64,000 nucleotides of DNA from Rhodobacter sp. GTDB lineage: Bacteria; Pseudomonadota; Alphaproteobacteria; Rhodobacterales; Rhodobacteraceae. The notes beneath the pieces were generated by a model. The model was given only the letters and a program-made list of their open reading frames with translations. It was not told the DNA's origin and did no database searches. Below are positions 1 to 9,846 of the stretch, one piece after another. A program made the translations under genes and the position numbers. The stretch covers positions 124,001-188,000 of the forward strand of contig JAIXXB010000023.1 of the NCBI GenBank assembly GCA_027490955.1. Reading direction: 5' to 3'. The first letter of the stretch is position 1. Every line of letters starts with the position of its first letter.

Positions 1-537
1 GTGTTTCATTTCAACCCCGATGGCAGCCCCGCCACGCAACTGAGTGGTGCCATGGCGGGCATCTTTACCCTTGGCCATCGCAACCCGCAGGGCCTGATCC
101 AAACAGCGGCGGGTGATTTGGTGCTGGTCGAACATGGCCCGCAGGGCGGTGATGAGGTGAATATCCTAACCAAAGGGGCCAATTACGGCTGGCCCTTGGT
201 GACCAAGGGCGAGCAATATGGCGGCGGCACCATTGGCGCGCCACGAAGGGAAGGTATGGTCGATGCGGTCAAGGTTTGGGTTCCGTCCATCGCACCCTCG
301 GGGCTGATGGAATATCAAGGCGATCTTATTCCCGCATGGCGTGGCAATTTGCTCACGGGCAGTTTGAACAGCGATTTTATCGCACGGCTAGACCCGCGCG
401 CAGGCTATTTGGAAGAACGAATCGCCGCCCCCGAAACCGCGCGCGTGCGCGACGTGGTGCAGGCCCCCGATGGCAGCATTTGGTTTTTGTCAGTGATCGA
501 CTGGGCGGTGTATCGGCTAGCCCCGCTGGGGAAATGA
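1..537 (+). CDS. PQQ-dependent sugar (aldose) dehydrogenase, C-terminal part
   Basis: The reading frame is open at base 1, so the N-terminal part lies outside the window. The 178 visible residues match the C-terminal blades of the soluble glucose/sorbosone dehydrogenase beta-propeller family. Typical segments are GHRNPQGL, EHGPQGGDEVN and GANYGWP, with PDGSIW near the end. Family members oxidise aldose sugars in the periplasm with PQQ as cofactor; a signal peptide would be in the missing part. The GTG at base 1 is not the start. Family assignment is firm, substrate unknown. Confidence 0.85.
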   Translation: MFHFNPDGSPATQLSGAMAGIFTLGHRNPQGLIQTAAGDLVLVEHGPQGGDEVNILTKGANYGWPLVTKGEQYGGGTIGAPRREGMVDAVKVWVPSIAPSGLMEYQGDLIPAWRGNLLTGSLNSDFIARLDPRAGYLEERIAAPETARVRDVVQAPDGSIWFLSVIDWAVYRLAPLGK

Positions 538-600
538 AACAAAAAGCGCCGCGCAAGGGAAATGCATGGCCCCCCATTCCTGCCCCCGCAGGGCGATGCG

Positions 601-1941
601 CTAAATCTCGCGCGCGGCCTCTAGCCCCGACATCCATGCCCCATGCACAGTGCTGGCATGATCGCTGCTACAGGCCTCGCCCGCAAAGACAATGCGCCCG
701 TCCCAATCACTGCCCGCCAAATCGCGGCGCGCCGAACGCGCCGCGCCCAGCGCGTGATAGCTGTAGGAACCAAGCGCATGCCGGTCAGCGCGCCAACGGG
801 TGATTTGCGCCGCAATAGGGGCAGGAAAGCGGCTGCCAAACATCGCTCGCAGCGCATCAGTCGCGGCGGCGATCGTCTGTCTGTCGCTGGCGCTTTCCAA
901 CGCGTCGGCGCTGTCGGCGGCGTTAAAGCCCAGCAAAACGGGCGCGCCCAAAACATGGGCAAGGTTCACCCATTCGGGAAACACCTTGCGCGGCGCATCC
1001 AGCTTTTCCAACCAATCCATGGCAGGGGTGGGGGGCATCTCGTCAAACCGCAAAAACACCTTGTTCAACAGGCCCATGCCCAGCGTATCAATCGCCGCTT
1101 GCCGCGCGCGCGCCAAAGGCTGGTCAAAGCGGACGCGGCCCGATTGCAGCACCCCCAGTGGCAAGGTCACAATCGCGGCATCGGCGCGGATGCTTTGCCC
1201 TGATGCAAATTCTATGCTGACACCTGCATCGCGCGGCGTCAGTCGGGTGACCTGCGCCCCTGTTTGAATGGCCAGCCCCTTGGCGGCAAAATTGGCTAAT
1301 GCACCGTAGCCTTGCGGAAACAGCACGTCTTCGCCCGCAAACTCTTCGCCCATATCGAAATACCGCGCCGACAGCCTGCCCCAATCGCCGCCATATTCAT
1401 GTTCTATTGCCAGATGGACATGTGCTGCCAAAGCCTCGATATCCTCGGGGGTTTTGACCTTCATCACGCGCAAAGCAATCAGCGCGTCTTTCAAAGACAT
1501 ATCAGAGGATGACCGCGATGCCGTGGCGCGGGCATCGTCAACCCATTCAAAAGGGTCGATGTCGGTGTCAACCTCTTCGCCGTCTTCAAATGCGGCAGAG
1601 CTTTCGTAACTGGTGCGCACAGTTGCCGCGCCTGCGGCCTTGGCCAGCTTTTTGATTGGGTTGCCAATTGGCCCGTGGATCCAACTTGCGCCCAAATCAC
1701 AGGGCAAATCTGGCCAAAGCATGCTTGTCGCCACGCGCCCCCCGATGCGCGCGCGCGCCTCGTATATGGTCACATTGGCCCCCGCCCGCGCCAGCGCGCC
1801 TGCCGCAGCCAGCCCTGCCATGCCTGCGCCAATCACGGCCACCGATTTGCCGGCGGTTTTTGCGCGGGCAGGGCTAGCCAGACCAAGGGCCGCCAAAGCT
1901 GCTAAGCTGCGGCTTAAAATACTGCGTCTTGATAATGTCAT
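601..1941 (-). CDS. FAD-dependent amine oxidase, Tat-exported
   Basis: A 446-aa flavin monoamine oxidase. The N-terminus has a twin-arginine signal (SRRSIL, a hydrophobic stretch, then SPARA), implying export of the folded flavoprotein. The dinucleotide-binding motif GAGMAGLAAAG follows at about residues 38-48. ARIGGR and the C-terminal FAGEACSSDHASTVHGA match the polyamine/monoamine oxidase fold. The start ATG overlaps the stop of the upstream regulator in an ATGA, so the two genes are one operon. The frame stays open far upstream, but only this start gives a sensible N-terminus. Substrate is inferred to be an amine; it cannot be read from sequence. Confidence 0.85.
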   Translation of the reverse strand: MTLSRRSILSRSLAALAALGLASPARAKTAGKSVAVIGAGMAGLAAAGALARAGANVTIYEARARIGGRVATSMLWPDLPCDLGASWIHGPIGNPIKKLAKAAGAATVRTSYESSAAFEDGEEVDTDIDPFEWVDDARATASRSSSDMSLKDALIALRVMKVKTPEDIEALAAHVHLAIEHEYGGDWGRLSARYFDMGEEFAGEDVLFPQGYGALANFAAKGLAIQTGAQVTRLTPRDAGVSIEFASGQSIRADAAIVTLPLGVLQSGRVRFDQPLARARQAAIDTLGMGLLNKVFLRFDEMPPTPAMDWLEKLDAPRKVFPEWVNLAHVLGAPVLLGFNAADSADALESASDRQTIAAATDALRAMFGSRFPAPIAAQITRWRADRHALGSYSYHALGAARSARRDLAGSDWDGRIVFAGEACSSDHASTVHGAWMSGLEAAREI

Positions 1942-2987
1942 ATCGATAATCTTCCGCCCATTGGCCCCGCCCCGCCAAGACCGCCGCCCTGCGCGCCACG
2001 TTCGCGGTAGGGGGTGGTGTTGTAATGGCTGCGGTAGCATTTTGAAAAATGTGAAGGCGAGGCAAAGCCGCAAGCCAGCGCCACGTTGATCACGCTCATA
2101 TCCGTTTGCATCAAAAGATTGCGCGCCTTTTGCAGGCGCAATTCCATGTAATAGCGTTTTGGGCTGCGGTTCAGATACCTGCGAAACAGCCGTTCTAATT
2201 GACGGGTCGACATGCCCACTTCGTCGGCCAAATCGGCGGGCGACATCGGGTCTTCGATATTTCCTTCCATCATCTGAATGACTTGGGAAAGTTTGGGGTG
2301 GCGCACGCCGATACGTGTGGGGATCGACAGGCGCTGTGTGTCTTGGTCGGTGCGGATGGTGGAATAGATCATCTGATCGGCGACCGAATTGGCCACTTCT
2401 TCGCCATGATCGGATGCGATGATGCGCAGCATCAAATCTAATGACGAAATCCCCCCCGCAGTTGACCAGCGGCTGCCATCCATCACGAACACCGATTTGG
2501 TCAGGTTCACTTCGCCAAACTCCTCGGCAAAACCGTCTTGGTTTTCCCAATGTATCGTGGCCTTTTTGCCATCCAGCAGCCCTGCCTTGGCCAGCACATG
2601 CGCGCCTGTGCACAGCCCGCCAATGGCAATGCCACGCCGCGATTCGCGTCGCAGCCATGCCAGCACAGGTTTTGTGGTGTGTTTTTGAATATCGACCCCG
2701 CCGCAGACCATCAGGCAATCGTCGCGGTCAAGCTCGTCCAGCCCCATATCCAGCCGCAGCACTGCGCCATTCGAGCAGGTTTTCTCATGCCCGCCTTCGC
2801 CGCACAGTTTCCATTCATAGACTGCATGGCCCAGCACATGATTGGTCAGTCGCAAAGGTTCGATTGCGCCCGCGAAATTGATCATCGTGAAACGATCCAG
2901 CAGCAGAAACACAAAGCGGCGCGGCGCAATTGGGGCGGGGGTGGATGTGGCCTTGCGCTGGGCATCAGCGCGGGCAGAGATGGACAT
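1938..2987 (-). CDS. GlxA-family AraC-type transcriptional regulator
   Basis: A 349-aa regulator with two domains. Residues about 20-200 form a DJ-1/PfpI-like (class I amidotransferase-like) domain with [18 protein letters not shown] around the pseudo-catalytic Cys. Residues about 235-330 form an AraC double helix-turn-helix, including [25 protein letters not shown] and the second helix [21 protein letters not shown]. Relatives (GlxA, GbdR, CdhR, ArgR types) control catabolism of nitrogenous compounds. It overlaps the amine oxidase by 4 bp, so it probably activates an amine-use operon that includes itself. Confidence 0.9.
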   Translation of the reverse strand: MSISARADAQRKATSTPAPIAPRRFVFLLLDRFTMINFAGAIEPLRLTNHVLGHAVYEWKLCGEGGHEKTCSNGAVLRLDMGLDELDRDDCLMVCGGVDIQKHTTKPVLAWLRRESRRGIAIGGLCTGAHVLAKAGLLDGKKATIHWENQDGFAEEFGEVNLTKSVFVMDGSRWSTAGGISSLDLMLRIIASDHGEEVANSVADQMIYSTIRTDQDTQRLSIPTRIGVRHPKLSQVIQMMEGNIEDPMSPADLADEVGMSTRQLERLFRRYLNRSPKRYYMELRLQKARNLLMQTDMSVINVALACGFASPSHFSKCYRSHYNTTPYRERGAQGGGLGGAGPMGGRLSI

Positions 2988-3104
2988 GTTGCGACCTATT
3001 GTGTCGGATTTGGCGCATCGAAACAGGAAAGCCGCCCGCCCGCAAGGGGCTTGATGTGGCCCAAACCACTATTTTCGCCGTAAATTGTCGCAAAGCGCCT
3101 TTCC

Positions 3105-3132
3105 CTTGGGGGAATTTATTCCTATACCCAAG
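3105..3132 (+). promoter_or_regulatory. Hairpin in the leader of the DAHP synthase gene
   Basis: A two-part stem lies 28 bases before the DAHP synthase start: CTTGGG pairs with CCCAAG, enclosing GGAA-TTTA-TTCC, with a 4-base TATA bulge. It lies in the 173-bp divergent region shared with the GlxA regulator. It may be a leader structure controlling aromatic amino acid synthesis. I see no leader peptide or competing terminator, so the role is only inferred. Confidence 0.4.
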
Positions 3133-3160
3133 CCCGACATGCGAATTAAGGGGATCTGTT

Positions 3161-4531
3161 ATGACGCAGACTTGGAGCAAAGCGGGCTGGCGCAGCAAAC
3201 CACGGGTGCAGATGCCCGATTATCCCGATCAGGCCGCATTGGCCGCGGTCGAGGCCCAGCTTGGCAAATATCCTCCCTTGGTTTTTGCAGGCGAGGCGCG
3301 TCGGCTGAAAAAGCAGCTTGCCCTTGCGGGCGAGGGGAAAGCCTTTTTGCTGCAAGGCGGCGATTGCGCCGAAAGCTTTGCCGAATTTTCTGCCGATAAC
3401 ATCCGCGACACCTTCCGTGTGATGCTGCAAATGGCTGTGGTGCTGACCTATGGCGCAAAAGTGCCTGTGATTAAGGTCGGCCGCATGGCGGGCCAATTTG
3501 CCAAGCCACGCTCGGCCCCGACCGAAGTGATTGATGGGGTGGAATACCCTTCGTATCGCGGTGATATCATCAACGGGTTCGAGGCGACACCTGCCGCGCG
3601 CGTGCCCGACCCCGCGCGCATGTTGCAGGCCTATACGCAGGCCGCCGCCAGCCTGAACTTGCTGCGCGCATTTTCGACGGGCGGTTTTGCCGATATCCAC
3701 CGCGTTCATGCATGGACGCTGGGCTTTGCCGAACATGACAAGGCCGACCGCTACCGCGACATTTCCAACCGCATTTCCGATGCGCTGGATTTTATGAATG
3801 CGGCAGGTGTCAATTCGGACACGGCCCATAACCTTGCGACAGTCGAGTTCTATACCAGCCACGAGGCGCTGCTGCTGGAATATGAAGAGGCTTTTGCCCG
3901 CGTCGACAGCTTGACGGGCAATACCGTTGCAGGATCGGGTCATATGATTTGGATTGGTGATCGCACCCGCCAGCCTGACGGCGCGCATGTGGAATTCTGC
4001 CGCGGTGTCTTAAACCCCATCGGTCTGAAATGCGGCCCCACCACCACAGCCGAAGACCTGAAAGTGTTGATGGCCAAGCTGAACCCAGACAACGAGGCAG
4101 GCCGCCTGACCTTGATTGCGCGCTTTGGCGCGGGCAAAGTGGGCGATCATCTGCCACGCCTGATCAAAACAGTGCAGGAAGAAGGGGCCAATGTGGTCTG
4201 GTCTTGCGATCCGATGCATGGCAACACGATCAAGGCGGCATCGGGCTATAAAACCCGCCCCTTCGACCAAGTGCTGCGCGAAGTGCGCGAATTCTTTGCC
4301 ATTCACAAATCCGAAGGCACAGTGCCAGGCGGCGTGCATTTTGAAATGACGGGGCAAGACGTGACCGAATGCACCGGCGGGTTGCGCGCTGTCTCGGACG
4401 AGAATCTGGCAGATCGCTACCATACCGCCTGCGATCCGCGCCTGAATGCCAGCCAATCGCTGGAACTGGCGTTCTTGGTGGCCGAAGAACTTGTGGCCCA
4501 GCGCGCACAGCGCAAGGCCATCGCCGTCTAG
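3161..4531 (+). CDS. aroG: 3-deoxy-7-phosphoheptulonate (DAHP) synthase, class II
   Basis: A 456-aa class II (plant/actinobacterial-type) DAHP synthase. It condenses phosphoenolpyruvate with erythrose 4-phosphate, the first step of the shikimate pathway. Seen directly: QGGDCAESF with the metal-ligand Cys near residue 69, [14 protein letters not shown] for PEP/phosphate binding, [14 protein letters not shown], and [10 protein letters not shown] with a metal-binding His. The ATG at 3161 follows AAGGGGAT and fits the family start; the upstream extension of the frame looks non-coding. aroK and aroB of the same pathway lie about 45 kb away. Symbol use varies (aroF, aroG or aroH); the function is secure. 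Confidence 0.95.
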   Translation: MTQTWSKAGWRSKPRVQMPDYPDQAALAAVEAQLGKYPPLVFAGEARRLKKQLALAGEGKAFLLQGGDCAESFAEFSADNIRDTFRVMLQMAVVLTYGAKVPVIKVGRMAGQFAKPRSAPTEVIDGVEYPSYRGDIINGFEATPAARVPDPARMLQAYTQAAASLNLLRAFSTGGFADIHRVHAWTLGFAEHDKADRYRDISNRISDALDFMNAAGVNSDTAHNLATVEFYTSHEALLLEYEEAFARVDSLTGNTVAGSGHMIWIGDRTRQPDGAHVEFCRGVLNPIGLKCGPTTTAEDLKVLMAKLNPDNEAGRLTLIARFGAGKVGDHLPRLIKTVQEEGANVVWSCDPMHGNTIKAASGYKTRPFDQVLREVREFFAIHKSEGTVPGGVHFEMTGQDVTECTGGLRAVSDENLADRYHTACDPRLNASQSLELAFLVAEELVAQRAQRKAIAV

Positions 4532-4565
4532 CGCAGCGGCGCAGTCGGGGCCAAAGCCGCAGATC

Positions 4566-4597
4566 GGGGCAGAAAGCAGGTCTTTCTGCCCCCTTTT
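4566..4597 (+). terminator. Rho-independent terminator of the DAHP synthase gene
   Basis: A perfect 11-bp stem (GGGGCAGAAAG / CTTTCTGCCCC) with loop CAGGT is followed by TTTT, 35 bp after the stop codon and ahead of the HPP gene. Confidence 0.85.
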
Positions 4598-4624
4598 ATT
4601 ACAAGTTCATCAAAAGGGCGCGGT

Positions 4625-5131
4625 ATGAAACATTGGATCAAGGCCTTTGGCCCGCAGGGCCATCGCCCACCACTGGGCCCCGCGCTATGGGCGGCGGGTG
4701 GAGTTGGCTTTTCCCTTGCGATGATTGCCGTTAGCATTGTGCTGGCGCATCAGTCTGACGCAGGAATGATCGCGCCTTTTGGGGCCAGCGCTGTGCTGAT
4801 CTTTTTCGCCTCGCAAGGCCCATTTTCGCAGCCTTGGTCTGTTGTGGTGGGCAATACCGCATCGGCCTTGGTGGCGGCTGGCTTGGTCTGGGCCTTGCCC
4901 GATATTGGTCTTTGGTTGGGCCCGCTTGCCGTGGCCGCGGCCCTGGCCGTGATGATCGCCCTGCGCGCTGTCCATCCGCCAGGGGGCGCAGTGGCGTTGC
5001 TGGTGACCATCACGCATCATAGCGATGTGCTTTACGCAATCTTCCCCGTGGCCACAGGTTCGGTGATTTTGGTCGCCAGTGCTATCCTTTGGGGCAGGCT
5101 GTCGCGCCGCCATTATCCCGCCAAGCTGTAA
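4625..5131 (+). CDS. HPP family integral membrane protein
   Basis: A 168-aa protein with about four hydrophobic segments and the signature HPP in RAVHPPGGAVALL. It also has the family-typical IAPFGASAVLIF and a GNTASAL segment. HPP proteins are small inner-membrane proteins; some plant and cyanobacterial members have been linked to nitrite transport, but most are uncharacterised. It is separated from the DAHP synthase gene by a terminator, so it has its own transcript. Family certain, substrate unknown. Confidence 0.85.
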   Translation: MKHWIKAFGPQGHRPPLGPALWAAGGVGFSLAMIAVSIVLAHQSDAGMIAPFGASAVLIFFASQGPFSQPWSVVVGNTASALVAAGLVWALPDIGLWLGPLAVAAALAVMIALRAVHPPGGAVALLVTITHHSDVLYAIFPVATGSVILVASAILWGRLSRRHYPAKL

Positions 5132-5168
5132 GTCGCACGGCAGGTGCCGCGCTGTTTGCCCCGCCGCC

Positions 5169-5828
5169 CTAATCGCGCGAATGCACGAGGCGCAGGTGGC
5201 TGCGCGCAGTTTCTGGGGCGCTGGCGGCGATGTCTGGCAGGCGGGCAGACAGATGCATCGGCTTTGCCATGACAAAACCTGCAGGCGCATCCAGCGCCTC
5301 GCTGCGCATGCGTGTGATGCCAAAACGGCGCGGCGTGCGCCCGATATTGCCAGATAGGGCCAAGGCGCCAATGGCTTGGTGATATTCGCCCTGTGCGCCG
5401 CGAACGGGCAGCAGGATCATCCGCGCGGCCAGATGTGGGCGGCCAATGCCGCGCTCGGCCTCTAGGGTGATGTCCAGCGCTGTGGCTGATATGAACACAT
5501 CTTCCAGAACGCGGGTTAATGTGCCGCGCGCAACAGGTTCAAGCAGCATGGTCAGCGGCATGCCGCGCGGATCAATGCCAATCACATCGCCCACCGCGCT
5601 GCCCGCCACGCGAAAACGGCCCATGCCTGCGGCGATCCTTTCGACAATAAAGCAATTCTCAATTGCCCCGCCTAGGCCATTGGGGCTGACCATCTCGCGC
5701 AAAGGCAATGCGCCGTCCACGCGCAGCCCCTCCCAATAGCCGCGTAGGATTTGCAGGCAGGGAATGGCGGCAGGGTCTGCCAAAGCATCTTGCATCGATG
5801 CGCCGATCTTAGGGAATTCAAAAAACAT
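5169..5828 (-). CDS. PAS domain-containing protein (PAS_5/DUF1457 type)
   Basis: A 219-aa soluble protein with no transmembrane segment. The opening (CLQILRGYWEGLRVDGALPLREMVSP, here split as LQILRGYWEGLR and GALPLREM) and the following PAS-like core, with the RFRVAGSAVGDVIGIDPRGMPL pattern, match the alphaproteobacterial single-PAS family PF07310. No kinase or output domain is attached. It is convergent with the HPP gene and divergent from gmk. The signal sensed and the partner are unknown. Confidence 0.75.
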   Translation of the reverse strand: MFFEFPKIGASMQDALADPAAIPCLQILRGYWEGLRVDGALPLREMVSPNGLGGAIENCFIVERIAAGMGRFRVAGSAVGDVIGIDPRGMPLTMLLEPVARGTLTRVLEDVFISATALDITLEAERGIGRPHLAARMILLPVRGAQGEYHQAIGALALSGNIGRTPRRFGITRMRSEALDAPAGFVMAKPMHLSARLPDIAASAPETARSHLRLVHSRD

Positions 5829-5900
5829 CTCAGGCCTCGGGCGTGGTAAGCGGGCTTTGGCGGGGCAGAAAACTGGCCCTTTCTAGGCCCTTGGAAAAGG

Positions 5901-5922
5901 GTTAGGAAATTCTATGCCTAAC
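5901..5922. promoter_or_regulatory. Inverted repeat GTTAGG-N10-CCTAAC in the PAS/gmk divergent region
   Basis: A perfect 6-bp inverted repeat with a 10-bp spacer lies 73 bp upstream of the PAS gene, within the 233-bp region divergent to gmk. The size and placement fit a dimeric repressor operator; no cognate regulator can be named. Confidence 0.3.
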
Positions 5923-6061
5923 ATGTCCATTACTATACGAATGCGTAGAGCATTTGTGGAAAATCTGAATCTTTGGTAAACGCGGCGGCATTGGGCGGCC
6001 TTGACCTGCGCGCGCCCCTTGGATTTAAGCAGGCTATCAGGTGCAGTGCGGGGGCAGGTTT

Positions 6062-6718
6062 ATGGGATCACATCACGGAAAGTCGCCGCGCAAAGGGCTT
6101 TTGCTGATACTATCTTCGCCCTCTGGCGCGGGCAAATCCACACTGGCAAGGCGGCTGATGGATTGGGATACCAGCCTGCGCTTTTCTGTATCAGCCACCA
6201 CGCGCCCCCCCCGCGCGGGCGAGGTGGACGGGCGCGAATACTACTTTAAATCGCGCTCCGATTTTCAAGATATGGTTGCCGCAGGCGATATGCTGGAACA
6301 TGCCGAGGTATTTGGCAATCTTTACGGCAGCCCGCGCGCCCCTGTCGAGGCGGCCATGGCCGCAGGGCGCGATACGATCTTTGATATTGATTGGCAGGGC
6401 GGCCAACAAATCCGCAATTCGGCCTTGGGGCGCGATGTTGTCTCGGTTTTTGTTCTGCCGCCCTCTATCGCGGAATTAGACGCGCGCCTGCGCGGGCGCG
6501 GCCAAGACAGTGATGATGTGATTGCAGCGCGGATGCAGAAATCGCAAAGTGAAATCAGCCACTGGGCCGAATATGATTATGTCATCATCAACAGCGACAT
6601 TGATGCGGCCTTTGGCCAGTTGACCACCATTTTGCAGGCCGAGCGGATGCGCCGCGACCGCCAACCCCATTTGGCCGATTTTGTGCGCGCCCTGAATAAG
6701 GAGTTTGAGACGCGATGA
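6062..6718 (+). CDS. gmk: Guanylate kinase
   Basis: A 218-aa enzyme that phosphorylates GMP to GDP. The P-loop [10 protein letters not shown] is at residues about 18-27. The GMP-binding segment follows ([19 protein letters not shown]), then [12 protein letters not shown]. The ATG at 6062 was chosen over one seven codons upstream because it sits after GGGGGCAGG and matches family N-termini. The stop overlaps the next gene's start by 4 bp, so gmk is co-transcribed with a carbonic-anhydrase-like gene. Confidence 0.97.
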   Translation: MGSHHGKSPRKGLLLILSSPSGAGKSTLARRLMDWDTSLRFSVSATTRPPRAGEVDGREYYFKSRSDFQDMVAAGDMLEHAEVFGNLYGSPRAPVEAAMAAGRDTIFDIDWQGGQQIRNSALGRDVVSVFVLPPSIAELDARLRGRGQDSDDVIAARMQKSQSEISHWAEYDYVIINSDIDAAFGQLTTILQAERMRRDRQPHLADFVRALNKEFETR

Positions 6719-7236
6719 TCTATGCTTTGGACGGCATCGCGCCCGATATCGGCACGGGCGCTTGGGTGGCGGAAACAGCGGTACTGATTGGCGCGGTCAC
6801 GCTGGGGGCGGGGGCCAATATCTGGTTTGGCGCGGCATTGCGCGGCGACAATGAACGCATCTTTGTGGGCGCAGGCAGCAATGTGCAGGAAAACTGCGTG
6901 CTGCATACTGATATGGGCTATCCGCTGACAATAGGGCCCAATTGCACCATAGGCCATAAGGCGCTGCTGCATGGCTGCACGATTGGTGAAGGCGCACTGA
7001 TAGGTATGAATGCCACTGTGATGAACGGCGCGCGCGTGGGACGTTTTTGTATCATCGGAGCGGGGGCCTTGGTGACAGAAGGCAAGGATATCCCCGATTA
7101 TTCCTTGGTTGTCGGCGCGCCAGCCAAGGTCATCCGCCAACTTGACCCCGCTGAAACCCAAGCGCGGCTGATGAAATCAGCAGCGCATTACCGCGCCGCC
7201 GCTGCGCGCATGGCGCAGGGTTTGGTGCGGCTATAA
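6715..7236 (+). CDS. Gamma-class carbonic anhydrase-like hexapeptide protein
   Basis: A 173-aa left-handed beta-helix protein of the YrdA/CaiE/gamma carbonic anhydrase family. Hexapeptide turns run through [26 protein letters not shown]. The three expected zinc-ligand histidines are visible in LHTD, GHK and LHGC. Homologues are homotrimers; many lack demonstrated CO2-hydrating activity, so the activity is uncertain even though the metal site looks intact. It overlaps gmk by ATGA. A copy of the 3' repeat element serving the convergent gap gene lies just downstream. Confidence 0.88.
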   Translation: MIYALDGIAPDIGTGAWVAETAVLIGAVTLGAGANIWFGAALRGDNERIFVGAGSNVQENCVLHTDMGYPLTIGPNCTIGHKALLHGCTIGEGALIGMNATVMNGARVGRFCIIGAGALVTEGKDIPDYSLVVGAPAKVIRQLDPAETQARLMKSAAHYRAAAARMAQGLVRL

Positions 7237-7238
7237 CG

Positions 7239-7302
7239 CTTCTCTTTTTCCCAAATATCCTCGGGGGGTGAGCGCGCAGCGCGAGGGGGCGCGAGCGCCC
7301 CC
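7239..7302 (-). repeat. 3' composite element, copy 1 (after gap)
   Basis: Reading the minus strand after the gap stop: hairpin GGGGGC/GCCCCC (7285-7302), second hairpin GCGC-TGC-GCGC (7272-7282), a run of six C, then AGGATATTTGGG, AAAAAGAGAAG. It occupies most of the gap between the convergent carbonic-anhydrase-like and gap genes. Five close copies and a variant occur elsewhere in the window, each on the same strand as, and directly after, a coding sequence. Confidence 0.85.
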
Positions 7303-7326
7303 TGCGGCCCAACCGACCAAACATCC

Positions 7327-8328
7327 TTAAATCAGCTTGCCCATCGCCACGGCTGTGTCGGCCATGCGGTTGGAAAAGCCCCATTCGTTATCATACCACG
7401 ACAAAATGCGCACCATCGTGCCATCCATCACTTTGGTTTGATCCATATGGAACACCGATGAATGCGGGTCATGGTTGAAATCAGACGACACATTGGGCTG
7501 GTCTGTATAGCCCAAAATCCCCTTGAGACGGCCATCGGCAGCGGCGCGGATGGCGGCATTCACCTCATCCACGCTCGTCGCTCGCGATGCTTCGAACACC
7601 AGATCCACAACCGAAACATTGGGTGTTGGCACACGAATGGCCACGCCGTCGAGTTTGCCTTTCAGGTCTGGCAAGACCAGACCCACGGCCTTGGCAGCCC
7701 CCGTGCTGGTGGGGATCATCGAAAGCGCCGCCGCGCGCGCGCGGTATAGGTCTTTGTGCATGGTATCCAATGTGGGCTGATCGCCCGTATAGCTGTGGAT
7801 CGTGGTCATAAAGCCGCGCGTGATCCCAATGGCCGCATGCAAAACCTGCGCCACAGGCGACAGGCAATTGGTCGTGCAACTGGCATTCGACACAACGATA
7901 TCTTCGCGCGTCAATGTGCCGTGGTTCACCCCGTATACGATGGTTTTATCCGCCCCATCTCCGGGCGCCGAGATCAGCACCCGCTTTGATCCATTTTCCA
8001 AATGCGGCGCGCATTTTTCCTTGCTGGTGAAAATGCCCGTGCATTCCATCACCACATCCACATCCGCCCAAGGCAATTCTGCAGGGTTGCGCAAAGCGGT
8101 CACACGCATTGGCCCGCGGCCCACGTCAATCCAATCTGGCCCTGTGGTCACTGTTGCAGGAAAGCGGCCATGCACCGAATCAAAGCGCAGCAAATGGGCA
8201 TTGGTTTCCACTGGCCCCAGATCGTTGATCGCCACCACCTCGATATCGGTGCGCCCCGATTCAATGATGCCGCGCAAAACGTTGCGGCCAATGCGGCCAA
8301 ATCCGTTGATGGCAACTTTTACAGCCAT
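7327..8328 (-). CDS. gap: Glyceraldehyde-3-phosphate dehydrogenase, type I
   Basis: A 333-aa glycolytic/gluconeogenic GAPDH that converts glyceraldehyde 3-phosphate and phosphate to 1,3-bisphosphoglycerate with NAD. The N-terminal Rossmann motif is [14 protein letters not shown]. The catalytic Cys is in [15 protein letters not shown]. The C-terminal [12 protein letters not shown] is diagnostic. The start at 8328 is preceded by CAGGAGAG. A 47-aa membrane protein gene lies upstream on the same strand. Confidence 0.98.
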   Translation of the reverse strand: MAVKVAINGFGRIGRNVLRGIIESGRTDIEVVAINDLGPVETNAHLLRFDSVHGRFPATVTTGPDWIDVGRGPMRVTALRNPAELPWADVDVVMECTGIFTSKEKCAPHLENGSKRVLISAPGDGADKTIVYGVNHGTLTREDIVVSNASCTTNCLSPVAQVLHAAIGITRGFMTTIHSYTGDQPTLDTMHKDLYRARAAALSMIPTSTGAAKAVGLVLPDLKGKLDGVAIRVPTPNVSVVDLVFEASRATSVDEVNAAIRAAADGRLKGILGYTDQPNVSSDFNHDPHSSVFHMDQTKVMDGTMVRILSWYDNEWGFSNRMADTAVAMGKLI

Positions 8329-8442
8329 GGAACTCTCCTGATCATAGCGCGGCACCATCTTGGGTGCAGTGCCGCATGGTGGGGGGCGTGTCCTCGCGCT
8401 GACACCACATTTTGCGCCAAGATTCAACGCCCAAAGCGCAGC

Positions 8443-8586
8443 CTATTCCCAAAACTTCAGATATTCGACCAAATCCAGCAGCTTAAAGATCAAAAACAGG
8501 CTGGCATGACCACTGTTCAACAGCAAATCGGCCAGAATTGCCGCAAAAATCACCCCTGCTACCCAGATCGCTTCTTGATTTGTCAT
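8443..8586 (-). CDS. Small membrane protein, 47 aa, upstream of gap
   Basis: The 47-aa protein starts MTNQEAIWVAGVIFAAILAD and ends LIFKLLDLVEYLKFWE. One transmembrane helix covers residues about 6-22, followed by an amphipathic, aromatic-ended tail. The minus-strand start is preceded by AGGAAAGGG, a good ribosome binding site. It lies 114 bp upstream of gap on the same strand. I recall similar short proteins ending in Tyr/Phe-Trp in other Rhodobacteraceae near gap, but function is unknown. Length, RBS and membrane profile support a real gene. Confidence 0.65.
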   Translation of the reverse strand: MTNQEAIWVAGVIFAAILADLLLNSGHASLFLIFKLLDLVEYLKFWE

Positions 8587-8874
8587 CTTGGCCCTTTCCT
8601 GCGGCCCAGTTTCCGTGGCCTCTACCCATATGCCCCAAAATGGCGGTGCGTTCGATTGACCTCTTTTTGCCAAGCGGCGCAGCGCCACCATGGCAGCGCA
8701 GCGCAGGATAATCGATTGCCGCGCTGCGGGAAAGCTGTTTGCACCTGCGGGCTGGGTAAGCTGGGGCGGTCTTTTCTAACCCGCACGGGCAAAGGCGCGG
8801 CACAGGCCCAGTCACAGTGCGGCCTTGGCAATTGCGCGGCCTTACCCTAGCCTTGGGCAAAATGAGGTGATGAT

Positions 8875-9846
8875 ATGAGCGGACTTTTGGCGCTTTTGGA
8901 TGATGTGGCGGCCATTGCCAAAGTGGCAGCTGCCTCGGTGGACGATATTGCGGCGGCGGCGGCCAAGGCAGGGGCCAAAGCAGCAGGGGTGGTGATTGAC
9001 GATGCCGCGGTCACCCCCAAATATATCCACGGCTTTGCCGCCGCGCGCGAATTGCCCATCATCTGGCGCATCGCCAAGGGCAGTTTGAAAAATAAGCTGC
9101 TGGTGCTGCTGCCTGCCTTGCTGGCGCTTAACTATGCGCTGCCCATGGTGATCACACCGCTTTTGATGCTGGGCGGGGCATATCTGTGTTTTGAGGGCGC
9201 AGAAAAACTGCTGCACGCTTTGGCCCCCCATGCCAATGACACCACCGCCCAAGCTGCGGTCACAGGCGACGCCGCACATTTAGAGGAAGAAAAGGTCGCG
9301 GGCGCGATCAAAACAGATTTCATCCTGTCGGCCGAGATAATGACCATTGCTCTGGCCACGATTCCCGATGGCGCGCTTTGGCTCGAGGCGCTGACACTGG
9401 CGCTGGTTGGCACGCTGATCACCGTTGCCGTTTATGGGGCAGTCGCGCTGATTGTGAAGATGGATGATATCGGCCTGCATATGGCCGCCAATCGCAAAAC
9501 TGCGCCCGCCCGTGCCTTTGGGCGCGGGCTGGTTCTGGCCATGCCGCGCGTGATGACCTTTCTTTCCGCAGTCGGCACGGCGGCGATGCTTTGGGTTGGC
9601 GGCAATATCGTGGTGCATGGGCTAGAGGTAACGCATCTGTGGGCTTGGCCCTATAACACCATCCACCATATGGCCGAACTTGCTGCTGCTGCCATCCCCG
9701 CTGCGGCAGGTCTTGTGGGCTGGGCCGTCACCGCGCTGCTTGACGGGATCATCGGTGCGATTTTGGGTGCAGCCTTAATCCCCGTGGTTGCAAAGGTCAT
9801 CTTGCCACTATGGGCTATCCTGCGGGCCATCCTGCGCGGCGCATAG
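8875..9846 (+). CDS. DUF808 (YedI-like) inner-membrane protein
   Basis: A 323-aa protein whose first 45 residues are an Ala/Asp-rich soluble segment (SGLLALLDDVAAIAKVAAASVDD) diagnostic of DUF808. This is followed by AAVTPKYIHGF and about five transmembrane segments. The start follows GAGGTGATGAT. The family is widespread (E. coli YedI) but has no established biochemical role. It stands alone and is convergent with zapA. Confidence 0.88.
   Translation: MSGLLALLDDVAAIAKVAAASVDDIAAAAAKAGAKAAGVVIDDAAVTPKYIHGFAAARELPIIWRIAKGSLKNKLLVLLPALLALNYALPMVITPLLMLGGAYLCFEGAEKLLHALAPHANDTTAQAAVTGDAAHLEEEKVAGAIKTDFILSAEIMTIALATIPDGALWLEALTLALVGTLITVAVYGAVALIVKMDDIGLHMAANRKTAPARAFGRGLVLAMPRVMTFLSAVGTAAMLWVGGNIVVHGLEVTHLWAWPYNTIHHMAELAAAAIPAAAGLVGWAVTALLDGIIGAILGAALIPVVAKVILPLWAILRAILRGA

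Noticed and set aside
1941..2718. Long in-frame extension of the amine oxidase ORF (705 codons in total)
   Set aside because: The extension lies antisense-frame to the well-conserved GlxA regulator on the same strand; the true start at 1941 gives a Tat signal peptide and ATGA overlap.
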